In this document: positions 22,501 through 33,819 of the stretch, piece by piece
Layout: every line of letters begins with the position of its first letter
Position numbering within the stretch: the first letter of the stretch is position 1
Assembly: GCF_035594125.1 (NCBI RefSeq)
Contig: NC_087156.1
Location: forward strand, 16,321,997-16,385,996
DNA: 64,000 nt
From: Scylla paramamosain
Taxonomy: Eukaryota; Arthropoda; Malacostraca; Decapoda; Portunidae
Reading direction: 5' to 3'
Position numbers and translations under genes: made by a program
Notes under the pieces: model-generated
Seen by the model: the letters and a program-made list of their open reading frames with translations, nothing else
What the model was told of the DNA's origin: nothing
The model's database searches: none

Positions 22501-23364
22501 GTCTTGTCCTTGCTTTTGTTAGTGTTTTCGTGTGATTTTTATCGCCATTTATGTTCAGTTCTTTCTTTTTTCACTCGTCCCTCTAGCTCCTAATACATCT
22601 TCACTACATTTTTTGACTTCCTCTTTCCTTTTTATCATGTGTTTACTCAAGTACCTATTTTTACGTCATTCCTAGCGCCTCTTATGGTTATTTCTTCCAC
22701 TCGTCACTCTCCTGCAGTTTCTTTCTCTTCCTTTCACCTTTACCTTCAGTAGTATTGCGTATTACAGTTTAGTTAATGTTCGCCTTTAAATGAACACCTC
22801 AAGCTACGGCAGTAATCTTTTTAGCTGATTTGTATGTACTGCAGCGCTTCTCTTTTTACTTCTCGGCCAAGTAATTAAGATAAAAAGAAGAATCAGCCCC
22901 CAAGGTTGTCGGAGCTCTGAGTCGAATTTGTTTCTACCTTTTTTTTTTTAACGTTACAGATAAATCCCAGATACGGTTGCTCTCTTTATGCATTTTAATT
23001 ATCATAAATCAAGCGAGTCATCACACATCCACCCTCGTATGCAAAGATGGAGCGGGCCCTGCCTCCTCCTTCTCCTATTTCTCCTCTCTTCTTACTCTTC
23101 CTTCTCTTCTCTCCAGCGACAGAGATGTGAAACCCAGACGATGTGTAGTGAACAGCTCTCTGGCACTTAGTTGCTGGCTACTTCTCTCTCTGGTCAATTT
23201 GGTTTGTCAGCGCCATCTATTGAGTGAATAATTCGCTTCATCAACGCTTTGACTGCCTCTTATTGGCCCAGTGACGTACGGCCTTCTTCCCGCTGTATGT
23301 TCCACGCGACGTTGATTATAGAAGAAGATTCTTATCTTTTGTTGGGTTTATCGAGCGACTGCAG
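22501..23364. other. T-rich unique DNA
   Basis: Mixed T-rich sequence; an open frame at 22977-23231 has no recognisable motif. No RNA gene found. Confidence 0.45.
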
Positions 23365-23560
23365 ACCGTATTCTCAAGCTGTTCGGCTTCTGATCTCTTC
23401 CAGATTGAAAAGTCTCTCCTGGAAGTTATTGGAGGGTGTTTTTGTGTTTGTGGTGTTAGTTTAATAGGGACTGCTTTGTCAATAGGAGAAACTTAACTAA
23501 TAATCTCTGTGGCCTTTGCAAGTAGTCCTTATGAGAGAACGAAGCTTTTAAGAATACGTG
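23365..23560 (+). mobile_element. Foldback (MITE-like) element, copy B
   Basis: Begins ACCGTATTCTCAAGCTGTT and ends AGCTTTTAAGAATACGTG, whose reverse complement starts CACGTATTCTTAAAAGCT, so the ends are inverted repeats. Internal landmarks are GTGTTAGTTTAATAGG and CTAATAATCTCTGTGGCC, matching copies A, C, D and E. Confidence 0.8.
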
Positions 23561-23614
23561 CCTGCGAACGGTCCTGACTGCTTTTTATTCACCTTTCTTG
23601 GAGCTCCCCGGCAA

Positions 23615-23633
23615 GAGCAGCAGCAGCAGCAGC
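23615..23633. repeat. Short (AGC)n array
   Basis: Six AGC units then AACAGC. A second AGC run lies at 24272-24286. Confidence 0.9.
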
Positions 23634-24569
23634 AACAGCGAGGCGAGGGGTCAGCGGCGAGCCTAGAGGGTACGCGATGCCTGCTGCAGAATCAGTATTA
23701 AAAGGCGCGCAGCATGAGACGAGGCACTCCATCATTCTCATATTTAAGGGTAAGAGAACAGCTTGTGGTGAATGTCGTTAATGCAGCACACGATCCCTAG
23801 ATACAGGTGCCTCGTCATCTACTAAGTCTATGATTACAAAAATTGCTCCTCGTCCCCCTCTCGTATTATATTCTTCCCTCGCGCCCCAGGTTTGTGCTTG
23901 CCCACCTCGCCTGCTATCGGGGCTCAATCACTAATCTCCTGACACCCGTGTTTACAGTAGTGGGCAAATATGCATTCACCTCCCATGTATAAAAACGACC
24001 GGCAAGAACACCATCAGCGGTCCCTCATAAGTACATCACTTTACATTGTTCCAGAGGCGAATCCACTCCCCCGAAGCGGACAAAACCTCTGCCAAGTATG
24101 CGCATTAAGCCCCATGACGTCCAGGAGCCCCATACTGCAGAATATATATGATTTATAAATTCTCTCCTCCCTTGTCTACTTTCAAATTGCTCTGTCGGAC
24201 ACTCCACCAGAGAGCCCCCAAGTCCCTCTCACTCTCACTTGACGATGATGTAAATGTTTCCATGTCCCACAGCAGCAGCAGCAGCCTCCCCCTCCACCTC
24301 CTTTATCTCTTATCTCTTATCTACTGACGGGATCATCGACCAGCAGTCCTGCCACCCTGTCACACGTTAATCTATTGAAGGATCTGACACTAATCCTAAA
24401 ACTTGTGTAGAGGGCGGGGAGAGAGGAGAGTGTGGCGCGTCCTGCCGTCTCCTCCCTTCACTCTCCCCTCTCTCCCTCTCCCTGCCAGGATTCTACGGGG
24501 CAGGGGAGAGAGAGTAACTGTGTCCCGTAGTGTCTTAAGTTTCATTGGTAACATTCATGTGTCTTTGTC
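23634..24569. other. Unique DNA, no gene seen
   Basis: Mixed sequence with a short (AGC)n run at 24272-24286 and a C/T-rich patch near 24,440-24,485. No supported gene. Confidence 0.45.
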
Positions 24570-24637
<68 letters not shown>

Positions 24638-24658
24638 GTCTCTTGCGTATACTAGGTA

Positions 24659-24716
<58 letters not shown>
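24570..24716. repeat. (CT)n and (GT)n microsatellite pair
   Basis: About 31 TC units (24570-24633), a 27-bp link containing TCTGTCTGTCTC, then 28 GT units (24661-24716). TCTG steps bridge the two motifs, suggesting one array gave rise to the other. Confidence 0.98.
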
Positions 24717-24719
<3 letters not shown>

Positions 24720-24797
24720 GTGTGTGGTGTAGCGAGTGCAGTGCATACCCACAAATATGCAGATAACACCCTAAACACACCTTTCTTGCAGTTTGGA

Positions 24798-24840
24798 GTA
24801 TCCTGAGCGAATCCATAATTTCATAATTCGCTCAGGATAC
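24798..24840. repeat. Perfect 15-bp hairpin (inverted repeat)
   Basis: Arms GTATCCTGAGCGAAT (24798-24812) and ATTCGCTCAGGATAC (24826-24840) are perfectly complementary around a 13-base loop. Pairing stops at both edges, so the stem is too short for a typical microRNA precursor. It could be an end-to-end relic of an element, a cruciform or a symmetric protein-binding site. Confidence 0.9.
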
Positions 24841-25194
24841 GTGCCCTGGAGGGCATCATGGTGGCGTAACCTTGGCTGGGTCTGCCTAGTACGTGTTCAA
24901 GAGTGTCCTACAATTTCCCGCAGTTTCCCTTCGGTATAATGTACCATTCGCCCTCCGCGTTATGACTCAGTGGCCTTCACGCTGCTAAGCCTTACAGCAA
25001 ACAGTCTGCCTTTATATACATAGAATTAGATGCTGAAATGAGATAAGTATTTTTGCTGACGTGGCCTGGAACAGAAAGGGAGCTGAAGAAGTGATAGAAG
25101 TGAGTTTGGCAAATTGACAGTAGGCTTTTGTCCTAGAGTAAAGGCAGACAGTGATGATTATAATAATGATTACGACTATTTCCTCAACCGTAAG
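24841..25194. other. Unique DNA, no gene seen
   Basis: Mixed sequence without notable features. Confidence 0.5.
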
Positions 25195-25330
25195 GACATA
25201 ACAGAAAAATAAGAGAGGCTGCAAGAAGCTATCAGGCCTACACGTGTATAAAATATACCCAACTATTTGCACCGATCATTTCCATCCATGAACTTTTTTT
25301 AATCTAAAGTAAAGCTCTGTAATGATTAGT
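25195..25330 (-). mobile_element. LINE 3' tail, truncated copy 1
   Basis: On the plus strand it starts GACATAACAGAAAAATAAG and continues with GAGGCTGCAAGAAGC and CCTACACGTGTA, then TTTCCATCCATGAA and TTAATCTAAA. This parallels the longer copy at 63274-63524. Starting at the same point while ending at different lengths is typical of 5'-truncated LINE copies lying on the minus strand. Confidence 0.75.
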
Positions 25331-25445
25331 CAAAAGAGAAATTTCAAGGCATATTCGATGTTGGCCTTTTAAGTAGATAAAAAATCCCCGCGTAAGGCAC
25401 TTGGTCATCTGATGCCTGAAGGCGTGTTGTGCGGTTGGCAATTAC

Positions 25446-25662
25446 CCCGTATTCAGAAACGCTTTGCTTTCTCATCACGAATATTTTCAAACGCCACATA
25501 GATGATTAGCCGGGTTCCCAAGACTATTTATCTTGTTAATGATGTAGAAATCTTATTAAACTGTCACTGAAATCGTAGAAACACCTTTAAAAACTCACAT
25601 AGCTTCAACTAGAACCTTTTAAAGTAGTGGAGGTGCGGGCCAGAAGTGTTTGAGAATATGGG
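25446..25662 (-). mobile_element. Foldback (MITE-like) element, copy C
   Basis: Best preserved copy, 217 bp. Terminal inverted repeats are CCCGTATTCAGAAACGCTT at the left and, reversed, CCCATATTCTCAAACACTT at the right, 15 of 19 identical. On the minus strand it contains CAGTGACAGTTTAATAAG and GCTAATCATCTATGTGGC, the family landmarks. No clear target-site duplication was found. No coding capacity. Confidence 0.85.
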
Positions 25663-26002
25663 CTATAGTCCACCTCAGTTTGGGAATGCTGAGTGCGCGC
25701 AGCTAAATTGATCTTGTGTGTCTTACTTCTCCCAACACGAAATGAGGCACAAAAGTCACTAGTGCGATTTAATTGTCCCCTTGTCACATCACGTAGAATT
25801 GATATATTGATGACATTGTTTATTTCTCCGTCAATCTGAATGTTATAAATGGTGTGTCATTGTAGGGATGTGTCCTTTAACAAGGCAGGTGTTCATTATT
25901 CGCCATGTGTTGGCTCACAAAGATGTGTTTTCCTTGTTCAGAAAAAAAAAAAAAACTTGTATCTCCTATGATCTCCTTCCTGTATATTTACTTCTTTTTA
26001 CA

Positions 26003-26210
26003 TAATCTGAAAATGAAGGAACTATTCTCTTAAAAAAAAAATGAATAAATAAGAATAAAGCAACATTAACTTATTTGATATCATCTGAAAATTAAGAAAA
26101 TAATCTCCCTTAAAAAGAAAAACAATAACGAATGTTCCCTTCAGAACAAACAGAAACATTTATTTTTTTTAGTCATCTGAAAATTAAGAAACTAATCTCC
26201 CTTGAGGAAA
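26003..26210 (+). repeat. Diverged tandem repeat, three units of 78-92 bp
   Basis: TAATCTGAAAATGAAGGAACTA (26003) and TCATCTGAAAATTAAGAAA (26081 and 26173) start the units. Each continues with ATTCTC or ATCTCCC and TTAAAAA or TTGAGG. The spacers are A/T-rich. The third unit is cut short near 26210. Confidence 0.75.
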
Positions 26211-26540
26211 TGTACATTCTCCTCACAGGAACAAATAACAATGTAGACTGTGTAAGTAAGTAAACTACCTAGCCATTGTTGTTGTTATGAATGGCATTCC
26301 GCATTAGTAGTGAGAAATTAGATCACAATCGGGATGGGGGGAGTTTCCATTATCAATAGCAGCGCCTGTGGCCAATTGGAAATCAAGGGTGAGACAAGTC
26401 ATAAAATAGAGTTCAGGCCAATCAATGCGATATGATTAGAGTCGTCGCGCCTCTCAGGGAGTTTTATGGCACCCGAGGTAATGTAATTATATGATGAAGA
26501 GCGTTAGATTTAGGAGTAATACCCATTGTCTGGCCCCATG

Positions 26541-26544
<4 letters not shown>
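26211..26544. other. Unique DNA, no gene seen
   Basis: Mixed sequence; no features recognised. Confidence 0.5.

Positions 26545-26609
<65 letters not shown>
26545..26609. repeat. (GT)n microsatellite
   Basis: About 32 perfect GT units, followed by degenerate GATA-type DNA (26630-26710). Confidence 0.98.
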
Positions 26610-26610
<1 letters not shown>

Positions 26611-26747
26611 CCGTGTGTATTTGTCCAGATACATAGATAGATAAGGAGATATAAAATAAAAGAAAAGCATTGATGATATGTAGATAAAGATACACAGATA
26701 GATATATAAAAGATAACACTGAATACATGTAGTGAGCTCGTGCGGCG

Positions 26748-26784
26748 GGAGGAGGAGGAGAAGGAGGAGGAGGAGGAGGAGGAA
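26748..26784. repeat. (GGA)n microsatellite
   Basis: Twelve GGA units with one GAA interruption. Confidence 0.95.
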
Positions 26785-27136
26785 GACGCTGTACCGGTGA
26801 CGCTCGCAACTCACCCGCCTCCCGCCATGATAACTATCACTTTAATTGCGTTGAATTAATTTGATTATAGCGGGGAGTGTGTGGCTGCGCGCCGCTCTCC
26901 ATAGACCATTTGCGGCACGCTTGACACGCTGCATTAAAAGCCTGAATTAACGAGGTGGCGGGCGGGCGGCGGGCGAGTGGCGCTGTGCTGACCCTGCTGG
27001 AAGGCGTCCTGGGCTGGAGGATGGCGCCGGGCCGCTCTGGCTGAGATAAGCGGCGTAACGAATGTGAATCTTGTTATGTACTGAGTAAACATTTTCCTCT
27101 GTACGTTCATGCGGGATCGTAATCAGAGGTTAGTTG

Positions 27137-27137
<1 letters not shown>
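26785..27137. other. Mixed AT/GC island, possible regulatory DNA
   Basis: A TTAATTGCGTTGAATTAATTTGATTA stretch (described here by its TAAT/ATTA cores) is followed by GC-rich DNA with GGCGGGCGGCGGGCG. Such alternation is common in arthropod enhancers and promoters but is only suggestive. Confidence 0.25.
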
Positions 27138-27206
<69 letters not shown>

Positions 27207-27214
27207 GTGTGTGT
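27138..27214. repeat. (GT)n microsatellite
   Basis: About 38 GT units with a single GC step near the right end. Confidence 0.98.
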
Positions 27215-27725
27215 TTGTGGGGTTTGGGGGAAGGGCCGCAGCTCCCTTCAGCAAAGCATTGTCTAATTTTCTCTCCGTGTTGCATCCGCTGTGCTACAGA
27301 ACCAATGCGGAGTGTGGCATCAGTGGATACCTCACCAGAAAGTGCTTGGATTGCAGAAATAATGTGCAGATCAATTGCCAAATGCTGTCTGTAGGATTTA
27401 TACGCTTCTGTCCATCTTCACTTCACGTTACCAACACCATCATCACCACCATCACCATCTCCATCACCTCGTAAAGCAGAACTACGTCTATCATCAGCAA
27501 GGTTTTCCATCATGAGTCCCACACGCCCTCCGCCATTACTTTGCTGCTCCTGCACTCGTTACCTTGCACTTCTCGACACTCTCACCTCGTCACGCCCTCC
27601 TCCTGGCCACGGGGATTGCTGTTTCCTCGTCTACTGGTGTGAGAGAGAGGAACAGCTACTTAAGTCATCCTATCTTTGTTATTTGTCAATTAGTGTCGTG
27701 TAGTTATTTAGTTTTGAGTGTCTTG
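27215..27725. other. Unique DNA with short CAC/CAT run
   Basis: Contains CACCATCATCACCACCATCACC near 27,437-27,460 as a decayed trinucleotide run. An open frame through the (GT)n array continues 70 codons into this DNA but has no domain. Confidence 0.45.
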
Positions 27726-27981
27726 TATGGCCTGGTGTTGTGAGGGAGGGAGTTTAAGTGAGGGAAAGTGACAGGGCGAAAAAGTGAGGCAGATGTTAAA
27801 GAAAATATACTTCACACTAAGCTAAAACATAAATGAAGAAATAATGAGGAGAGGTAAGTGTCATCTATGGCCTCTCTTGGTGTTATGAGGGAGGAAGTTT
27901 AAGTGAGAGAGTGAAATAGGTGTTAAAAAAAAATAGACATTAAGCAGAATGAAAAAGAATAATGAGGGGAGACAAGCGGCA
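27726..27981 (+). repeat. Tandem duplication, period 140
   Basis: TATGGCCT starts the copies at 27726 and 27866. Both continue GGTGTT.TGAGGGAGG.AGTTTAAGTGAG, then AGATGTTAAA or AGGTGTTAAA, and AATAATGAGG near the end. The second copy is shorter because of deletions. No conserved frame. Confidence 0.85.

Positions 27982-29261
<1,280 letters not shown>

Positions 29262-29314
<53 letters not shown>
29262..29314. repeat. (CT)n microsatellite
   Basis: About 26 perfect CT units. Confidence 0.98.
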
Positions 29315-29317
<3 letters not shown>

Positions 29318-30339
29318 CATAAGCAAACAAATTAGGGCAAAAAGTGAAATGGAAGGAGCAATTAATAGAGTAGCAGAATGACTGGCGGATCAGTGCACCA
29401 GATAACGAGAGGCTGGAGGTCAAGGGGCGAGGCAGATCAAACAGCGAGACAGATGGAGTAACAGTATAACGCGCCACTCAATATATGGGGGGGAGAAGGG
29501 GAGGCAGGCACTTGAGAACGTTGTAACACTGACTGGTTTGTTGTGTTCGTAAATTGTACGTTGTAGATTGCTTTCCATTTATTTTCTGTTAATGTGTATG
29601 CCTGGTCAATTAATTTACATGCTATATTAACTGTCTATGCGTAAGATTTACGTGTGGTACACCTCGCCAGTTACAGAGAGTGTCGCCCATAAAGATACCC
29701 AGGACTGGGCACCAGGCAGCGTCGTCCTCCAGGTACCCTCGTTCTTTTTCCTCGCTCCGCCTGGCCGGTGTTTGTTCAACATTTGCATAGCAATCCACAC
29801 ACAGCCCCTTCGAATTATCCTCCTCCTGACGCCGGGAGCTGACGGGCCGCGGAACAAAAACCTGCCGGGAGAGCAGCCCGCTAATGCCGTCAGACGCGGC
29901 ACGAACGCTCACTCCCGCATCAGAGGGCCCCACCTCGATCGCTGAGTACGCCCAGGCAGACTTGCAGGGGTTCCAGAACTCCGTGAAGCACCGCTAGATT
30001 CCCATCTGTTTATCCATCTATTTGTTCATTTACTCTCCTCCTGAGGCTCACGCTTTCCACGCCCTCCACTTCTTCCCACACCACCAGGCCTGACACCTGA
30101 AAGGGCGCCACATCAGTATGGTGTCCACCAGCAAGGCGCGGTGCTTTAGGCCGGGCGGCGAGCCTGCACCATCATGCACGGTAGTCTATCAAACTGACGA
30201 TAACAACTTGGGTTAGGGTCGTGTGCCGCTACATCTCCGTTGCATTACACTCTCTCTTGCACATGTTTGCTCCAATCGCTTTTCATTTTTACGTAAAAAG
30301 ATTAAAATACTTGTTTTCTTTGTGAAACTAAAGATTAAT
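29315..30339. other. Unique DNA, no gene seen
   Basis: About 1 kb. The 29,637-29,945 stretch is open on both strands for about 100 codons but shows no family motif or splice borders. Confidence 0.45.
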
Positions 30340-30343
30340 ATTA

Positions 30344-30422
<79 letters not shown>

Positions 30423-30440
30423 TATTATTATTATTATTAT
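30340..30440. repeat. (TTA)n microsatellite
   Basis: About 33 ATT units with one ACT interruption. It ends 14 bp before a TATA-like sequence. Confidence 0.98.
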
Positions 30441-30454
30441 AGCATTCATATATG

Positions 30455-30462
30455 TATATTTA
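30455..30462 (+). promoter_or_regulatory. TATA-like element upstream of a possible first exon
   Basis: TATATTTA lies 22 bases before an initiator-like CGTCAGCG (A at 30477). The spacing is a little short for a standard TATA/initiator pair, and the site borders an AT-rich microsatellite, so chance is a real possibility. Confidence 0.2.
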
Positions 30463-30476
30463 TTCCTGCCTTCGTC

Positions 30477-30825
30477 AGCGTGGTGTTGGCAGTGTCCGCG
30501 GTGTGAGGGTCGGGCTGGTCGGCAGCAGTGAAGGCAACGAGGGCCGACAGTGACTAAAGACCACCCAGCGAGCGCCAGGAAAGTGTTGCGTGCTGGCTGT
30601 CGCGAGTATGACGTGCAGGCACACCCAGACCTGCTCCCCGGGGGACCCGAGGCAGTGGCAACTCGCTCAGCCCAACAGCAGGCCCACTTGAAAGGCTCCA
30701 AGTGTATCTGGAGTGTCAGGACCCCCACGGCTCCCTTAATGCGACACCGTGGCCCTGTGTGGCTCAGGCCGGGCCGAGGCAACCAGTCATTGCCAGGCTT
30801 CTCGCCGCGACGCCCGCCACCCATG
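30477..30825 (+). other. Candidate first exon ending ATG at a splice donor
   Basis: A GC-rich, repeat-free block starts after the (TTA)n array and ends GCCACCCATG, a strong Kozak-like start. It is followed immediately by GTAAGTAG (30826-30833), a near-perfect splice donor, and then by pyrimidine-rich intron-like DNA. If real, the start codon is the last triplet of exon 1 and coding continues in an unseen exon. Two earlier ATGs lie in the leader. One frame is open from 30550 to the final ATG, encoding an Arg/Pro/Gly-rich peptide with no recognised domain. The alternative is a chance match in GC-rich DNA. Confidence 0.35.
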
Positions 30826-32806
30826 GTAAGTAGTCCTTGCTCTCCGCCTTATGCTCCGGCTCATTTTCTTCCTCCTTTTTTTCTGCTTTCTCTCCTCCTC
30901 CTCCTCATCCTCCTCATTTTTCTTCTCCTTCTACTTCTTTATTTCCTTTACGATTGACTTTCTTTAATACTAATAGAAGACTTGCCTTTGTTTATATCCC
31001 TCCTTCTTACCTGTTTTACTTTCCACTGTCATTTTTATTCATGCCTGAGTAGGTCAAGCTCTGCCTCACTTGAAAGGAAAGACGCAGTATTCTCCCTCAA
31101 GGAGGTAATGCTGAAAAAAAAAAAAAATAGTATTTATTTGGCGTTATTTGGTCGACAGAATGGAAGTGGTTTTATTTTTTTATTTATTTATTTTTTTCAT
31201 TTTTTTTGTCTTCCCGCTGCTGAGTGTGCCAGGTAGAGTGGCGCACCAACCTGCTGATTATCATTGATTGGCTGTAACAGGTAGACTGATCAGCCGCGAC
31301 CACCAGATCGACACACACACACTTGTCTGTACTTATTTACTATGTGATTACGGAAAACTCAAGATCATTCATACGCTCTTCGGTTTTACATTACTTTTCA
31401 ATCACTAATAATGTCTGTACTTGTACGTAACTCGTTTGTACTTGTTTATTTAATACCCTGCTTAGCCGTGCTGTAGTACTGTAATGATGGAAAACACGTC
31501 ACCTTCGCCTAAGAACCAATTAAGTGCATCCTCCTCTCTAGCAGTCATGGAGGAAGACAAGGCGAGGGGCCACCAGTCACTCCGCCAATGACATACATCA
31601 AGCTGGTGCAGGCGGGAGGGGAGGGAATAGGAAGGAACTAACCGATCCAGTTAACCTGGTCAGAACAACACACAGGTATGTACCCTGACACCTGCCCTCA
31701 CCTGCATAGTGTGTAACAAGTTCGCTGTATATAATATCCTAACGGAGCGTACGTACGGATCGTGTTAATAGAAAAGAGAGTAAGAAAACTTGACTTCATA
31801 TCTCTTTCCAGGCCGAAGAAAATCAAATCTTGTTTATCAACTGCATTGTCATTCTCTCGTGATCGGCTTTTTCGTGGCCGCGGATGTCTGTTATCCAAGT
31901 GGTGGTTATCTCTGCCTCATCCACGTTTATCGTTATTTTTAACTTGATATATATGTGCTTCTGGTGATTCGACTCGCACTGACAAGTTGGGGGGAGATGG
32001 AGGTTGAAGGCGTGGGCTGGAGGATAAGGGGCGTGGACACCAGACAGGCTGGACGGGAGGGCGGGGCGGCGGGGTCGGCAGGGTAGAAAGATTGCCTCGA
32101 GCTCACTACAACTTCATCGTTCTTGGCGCAGCGCAACCAAATGTCGTTTACATTGCTTAGGGTGACTAAGTTTGATCTTTCCAGAATAATTGAGTTTATT
32201 CAAGCTGAATTAACTTGAGAGAATGACTCTCAGCTGACTTGGAATGAAGTCGACATAACCCGACACCGGGGCGTGCCCGAGGGGCGGCGCGCGACGCACC
32301 AGTTTTTACCAAACGTTCGGTAGCAGGTGTCAGGGGACCGTCCAGCGCCGCCACGCCGCCACGCCGCCGCGCCACTGCCTCCCTCACTCTCTCTGTAGGG
32401 TGTCACATTCCTCGCCAATCCTGTGGTGGCTGAAACCTCGGCAGGGCACAAGAGATGGAACACATCGTGTGCTCTCAGGTTTCCTGGTTGCAGCCCACTA
32501 GGAGAGTGTAGCCTCCCGTCACCGCCACTGCCAAGCGGCGTTGGCGGCGCTGCATCAGAACACATAATGATGCGTCAGACTCAGACTTACGGCGGCCAGT
32601 CTGCCGGACTTTGTTTCTGTGTCAATATTATTATATTTCTTTGAGCTGAAAATCCCTACTTAGTCCTGCGCCATGTCAGCCCTTCCGGAGCCGCGCCGCG
32701 CCACGCCATATGACGCAGAGTAATATGACCTATCTGATTAGTCTAAACATACACGTCCACACACAGGCACGCACTTCCACACACGGATATGTACTTGCAG
32801 ATTGCC

Positions 32807-32808
<2 letters not shown>
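30826..32808. other. Intron-like or intergenic DNA
   Basis: Begins with a polypyrimidine stretch (30,850-30,950), then T-rich and mixed DNA. The 32,260-32,400 part is GC-rich with CCGCCACGCCGCC. No acceptor-flanked exon or RNA gene was recognised. Confidence 0.45.
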
Positions 32809-32865
<57 letters not shown>

Positions 32866-32867
32866 CT
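32809..32867. repeat. (CA)n microsatellite
   Basis: About 28 AC units with a CGC step near the right end, preceded by decayed CA-rich DNA from 32,755. Confidence 0.98.
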
Positions 32868-32953
32868 TAGACTTAGCTTTAGGATAAATGTTAAGTATTT
32901 CCCCACCCCCTCTGTACATTTACAGTTTGTTAACTGCCTAAAGAATAGACCGT

Positions 32954-32980
32954 TTATTATTATTATTATTATTATTATTA

Positions 32981-33032
<52 letters not shown>

Positions 33033-33062
33033 ACACACACACACACACACGCACACACACAC
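32954..33062. repeat. Compound (TTA)n(CA)n microsatellite
   Basis: About 25 TTA units with one TCA interruption run directly into about 15 CA units. Confidence 0.98.
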
Positions 33063-33220
33063 GCGCGTCCGTCAGGCGCACCCTACCTCAGTCAGGGAGT
33101 TATCAGGGGAGCGGTGCAGCAAGACGGCTGGATGTCCCTCGGCCAATTAGCCTTATCTCGGCCGTGTAATGCTCGTGGCTGGACGTAATGAAGAGAAATT
33201 TATTCGACTGAGCTCGAAGC

Positions 33221-33223
<3 letters not shown>

Positions 33224-33287
<64 letters not shown>

Positions 33288-33288
33288 G
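33224..33288. repeat. (CT)n microsatellite
   Basis: About 32 units with one CTCCT slip. Confidence 0.98.
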
Positions 33289-33586
33289 CTCGTCAGTGTC
33301 TCTGCAATCGTCACCCTCGGCCACATTGTTCCCGGCTTGGGCAGACTCATCGCGCGGTTCACGCTTTCACTCAGCACTGACCCACTCTTCACCCACCACC
33401 CCTTCCTGCCTCTTATCTTGCTTCCATCTGAATCACCCTTGCCTCTTCTCTACCAGAATGCCCCACCTCTCTGTGCTGCACTCTCATCCCCTTCCTCCAC
33501 TTCCCCTTCCTCCTCCTCCTTCTCTGTCTCGTCTTTTACCATTATTATATATATATATTTTTTTTTCCGAATTTCTCTCTTCCTGA

Positions 33587-33590
<4 letters not shown>
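33289..33590. other. Pyrimidine-rich DNA
   Basis: C/T-rich DNA bridging two CT arrays; a 297-codon frame through the whole cluster is a composition artefact. Confidence 0.6.

Positions 33591-33662
<72 letters not shown>
33591..33662. repeat. (CT)n microsatellite
   Basis: Thirty-six perfect TC units. Confidence 0.98.
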
Positions 33663-33665
<3 letters not shown>

Positions 33666-33760
33666 GTTTCTATTTTCCTACTTTTTTGTTTTTCTTTCTT
33701 CCCTTCCTCGATATATTACTTATCCTCCACTTGCTGTGTCCTTGCCTTTCATATACTGGT

Positions 33761-33819
33761 CCTCCTCCTCCTTCTCCTCCTCCTCCTCCTCCTCCTCCTC
33801 CTCCTCCTCCTCCTCCTCA
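33761..33819. repeat. (CCT)n microsatellite
   Basis: About 19 CCT units with one CTT interruption, inside polypyrimidine DNA. Confidence 0.97.

Noticed and set aside
24798..24840. microRNA precursor
   Set aside because: The stem is only 15 bp and pairing stops at both ends, short of the roughly 22-bp mature region plus lower stem that precursors need.
30213..30824. 203-codon minus-strand frame
   Set aside because: Half is an Ile run from (TTA)n; the rest is antisense to the GC-rich leader and has no domain.
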